The notes under the pieces are model-generated. The model was not told where the DNA came from. It ran no database searches and saw only the letters and a program-made list of their open reading frames with translations. From Triangularia verruculosa (Eukaryota > Ascomycota > Sordariomycetes > Sordariales > Podosporaceae): a stretch of 64,000 nucleotides of DNA. Positions 63,026 to 64,000 of the stretch are shown here, one piece after another. Made by a program: the position numbers and the translations under genes. Every line of letters begins with the position of its first letter. The stretch's first letter is position 1. The DNA lies in NCBI GenBank assembly GCA_033296885.1, contig MU863939.1, forward strand, positions 124,001 through 188,000, read 5' to 3'.

Positions 63026-63794
63026 TTAGCACTTGAAGACGGCGGGGCCGGGGATCTGGTAGTTGGTGACAGGGGGCCAGTAGATGCTGATCTTGACACC
63101 GGGGTGGGAGCCCTGCGCGAATTGGGTTAGTACTACGTTGGAAGTGGAAGGCATCAGAGGCCAAACGTACAGAGTAAGCACCGGGGAAGGCAACGGTGGA
63201 GGGGGTCTTGCTGCCGGTACCGCCGACAATGTTGAGCTGGGCACACTCCATGTAGAACTGGGCACCGGGGTAGTTGCCGGCGCCGTGGAGAGCAAGCATC
63301 TCGGCACGGAGGAGGTACTGGCCGGGGGCGATGCAGGAGGGGATCTGGATGCTGTGGCGGCCCTGGCCGTTGATGACCTTCTCGGTACCCCAGACGCCGT
63401 TGTTGAAGCCGTCCTCCTGGATCTTGAACCAGCCGCCGCCGACACCAGAGTCGGAGGTGGCGTCGTTGACCTTCTTGAGGTAGGCCATGATGGGGCCCTT
63501 GTGAGAGCTGTCCATGATGTCGTTGGGGGCAGAGCCGGTGGTGGAGAGCATGTAGCGCCAGATGGCGGTCACGGTCTGGCCGGCCTGGACGGTGATGACC
63601 TTGGAAGTGGGGGTGGTCGGGTTGGGAGCACCGTTGCAGGCCATCGAGTTAGAGTCGACATTCTCGATGGGGCCGTTGTAGCTGGGGACCCGGACACCGC
63701 CACCGACACCGTGGTTGACACCGTTCACCTCGAGGGAGGAGAAAATGGTGTGGGCACTCGCGGCGGAGGCAAGAAGGATAGGAGTGAACTTCAT
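63026..63794 (-). CDS. AA9 lytic polysaccharide monooxygenase (formerly GH61)
   Basis: Exons 63794-63171 and 63112-63026 (58-bp intron) give 236 residues. Signal peptide M-K-F-T-P-I-L-L-A-S-A-A-S-A is followed by H-T-I-F-S-S-L, so the mature N-terminal His forms the copper brace. The second His is in A-L-H-G-A-G and the axial Tyr in A-Q-F-Y-M-E-C-A-Q. Typical AA9 features include N-D-I-M-D-S-S-H-K-G-P and W-F-K-I-Q-E-D-G-F. The protein ends soon after P-G-V-K-I-S-I-Y-W-P, with no CBM1. It oxidatively cleaves cellulose or hemicellulose chains outside the cell, which points to a plant-biomass degrader. Confidence 0.95.
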
Positions 63795-63897
63795 GGTGAC
63801 GGTGGATAGAGTCTGAGGGGGTGGTCCGGGAAACTTGCTCGAATGTGCTCGTCGATGGATGGCTCTCTAGAACAACCTAGGATGGGATGACGGCGGG

Positions 63898-63905
63898 TAT
63901 ATATA
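63898..63905 (-). promoter_or_regulatory. TATA box of the AA9 gene
   Basis: A TATATATA block, also readable on the minus strand, lies about 105 bp before the ATG at 63794. Confidence 0.5.
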
Positions 63906-64000
63906 CCTGTGTTGCCTCCCGTAACGACCACCACACATGCTTTCAAGATTGGGCCCTTTTCGCTGGCAAAATCTTGACGGGTTCGAGTTCCGCAGTTGGC

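Noticed and set aside
63084..63809. 241-codon plus-strand ORF rich in Gly, Asp and Val
   Set aside because: Shadow of the GC-rich AA9 gene, which has signal peptide and copper ligands on the other strand.
63960..64000. Possible tRNA B box (GGTTCGAGTTC) at the window end
   Set aside because: No convincing acceptor stem, D arm or anticodon arm can be drawn within the visible sequence.
1..64000. CRISPR arrays, bacterial operons or riboswitches
   Set aside because: The sequence is eukaryotic with spliceosomal introns; no regularly spaced repeats of the CRISPR kind and no known riboswitch were seen.

Overview
The window reads as nuclear DNA of a filamentous ascomycete (Pezizomycotina, most likely Sordariomycetes). 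Genes carry short GT-AG introns (about 50-95 bp), and many families are specific to or typical of moulds: a HET-domain incompatibility gene, a NACHT (NLR-like) protein, Hce2/Ecp2-type secreted proteins, an AA9 polysaccharide monooxygenase, a Zn2Cys6 regulator, a modin-type protein and a fungal HNH-domain protein. Two decayed loci show C-to-T/G-to-A changes of the kind left by RIP. All multi-exon models below were built by eye from splice signals and checked for an open frame across the joins; no alignment was run.

Layout. 1-8 kb is sparse and repeat-rich: an ankyrin 3' end, degenerate repeats, a small secreted ORF over a 21-bp tandem repeat, one intact zinc/F-box-like gene (4303-6081) lying between two diverged copies of a ~360-bp repeat, and a weak minus-strand ORF. 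8-16 kb holds a seven-helix membrane protein, a broken Zn2Cys6 regulator, a phytanoyl-CoA dioxygenase, a remnant of a HET gene, a membrane RING-H2 gene and a lactate dehydrogenase with an unusual active-site loop. The dehydrogenase converges on an intronless, bacterial-looking phosphoenolpyruvate synthase (16.5-19.0 kb); together they suggest a lactate/pyruvate to PEP route. 19.6-21.8 kb is a disrupted HET gene.

23-30 kb is a same-strand array of four Hce2-type secreted protein genes, all with an intron in the same place and a TATA box 105-130 bp before the start, interrupted by a minus-strand arsH. 30-49 kb contains a RING protein, a 1,546-residue multidomain protein (zinc finger, P-loop GTPase, RING-like motif, patatin phospholipase), a class-C beta-lactamase-like serine hydrolase, a NACHT protein, an mpaB/DUF2236-type oxygenase and a modin-like protein. 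This stretch looks like a neighbourhood of fungal non-self-recognition or cell-death genes and holds the most unusual architecture of the window.

49-64 kb is more ordinary: a GPI-anchored fasciclin protein, an OCRL/INPP5B-type inositol 5-phosphatase, Dcp1, a small ORF followed 18 bp later by Swi5, a secreted T1-type ribonuclease, a Cys-rich small protein, an HNH-domain protein and an AA9 LPMO.
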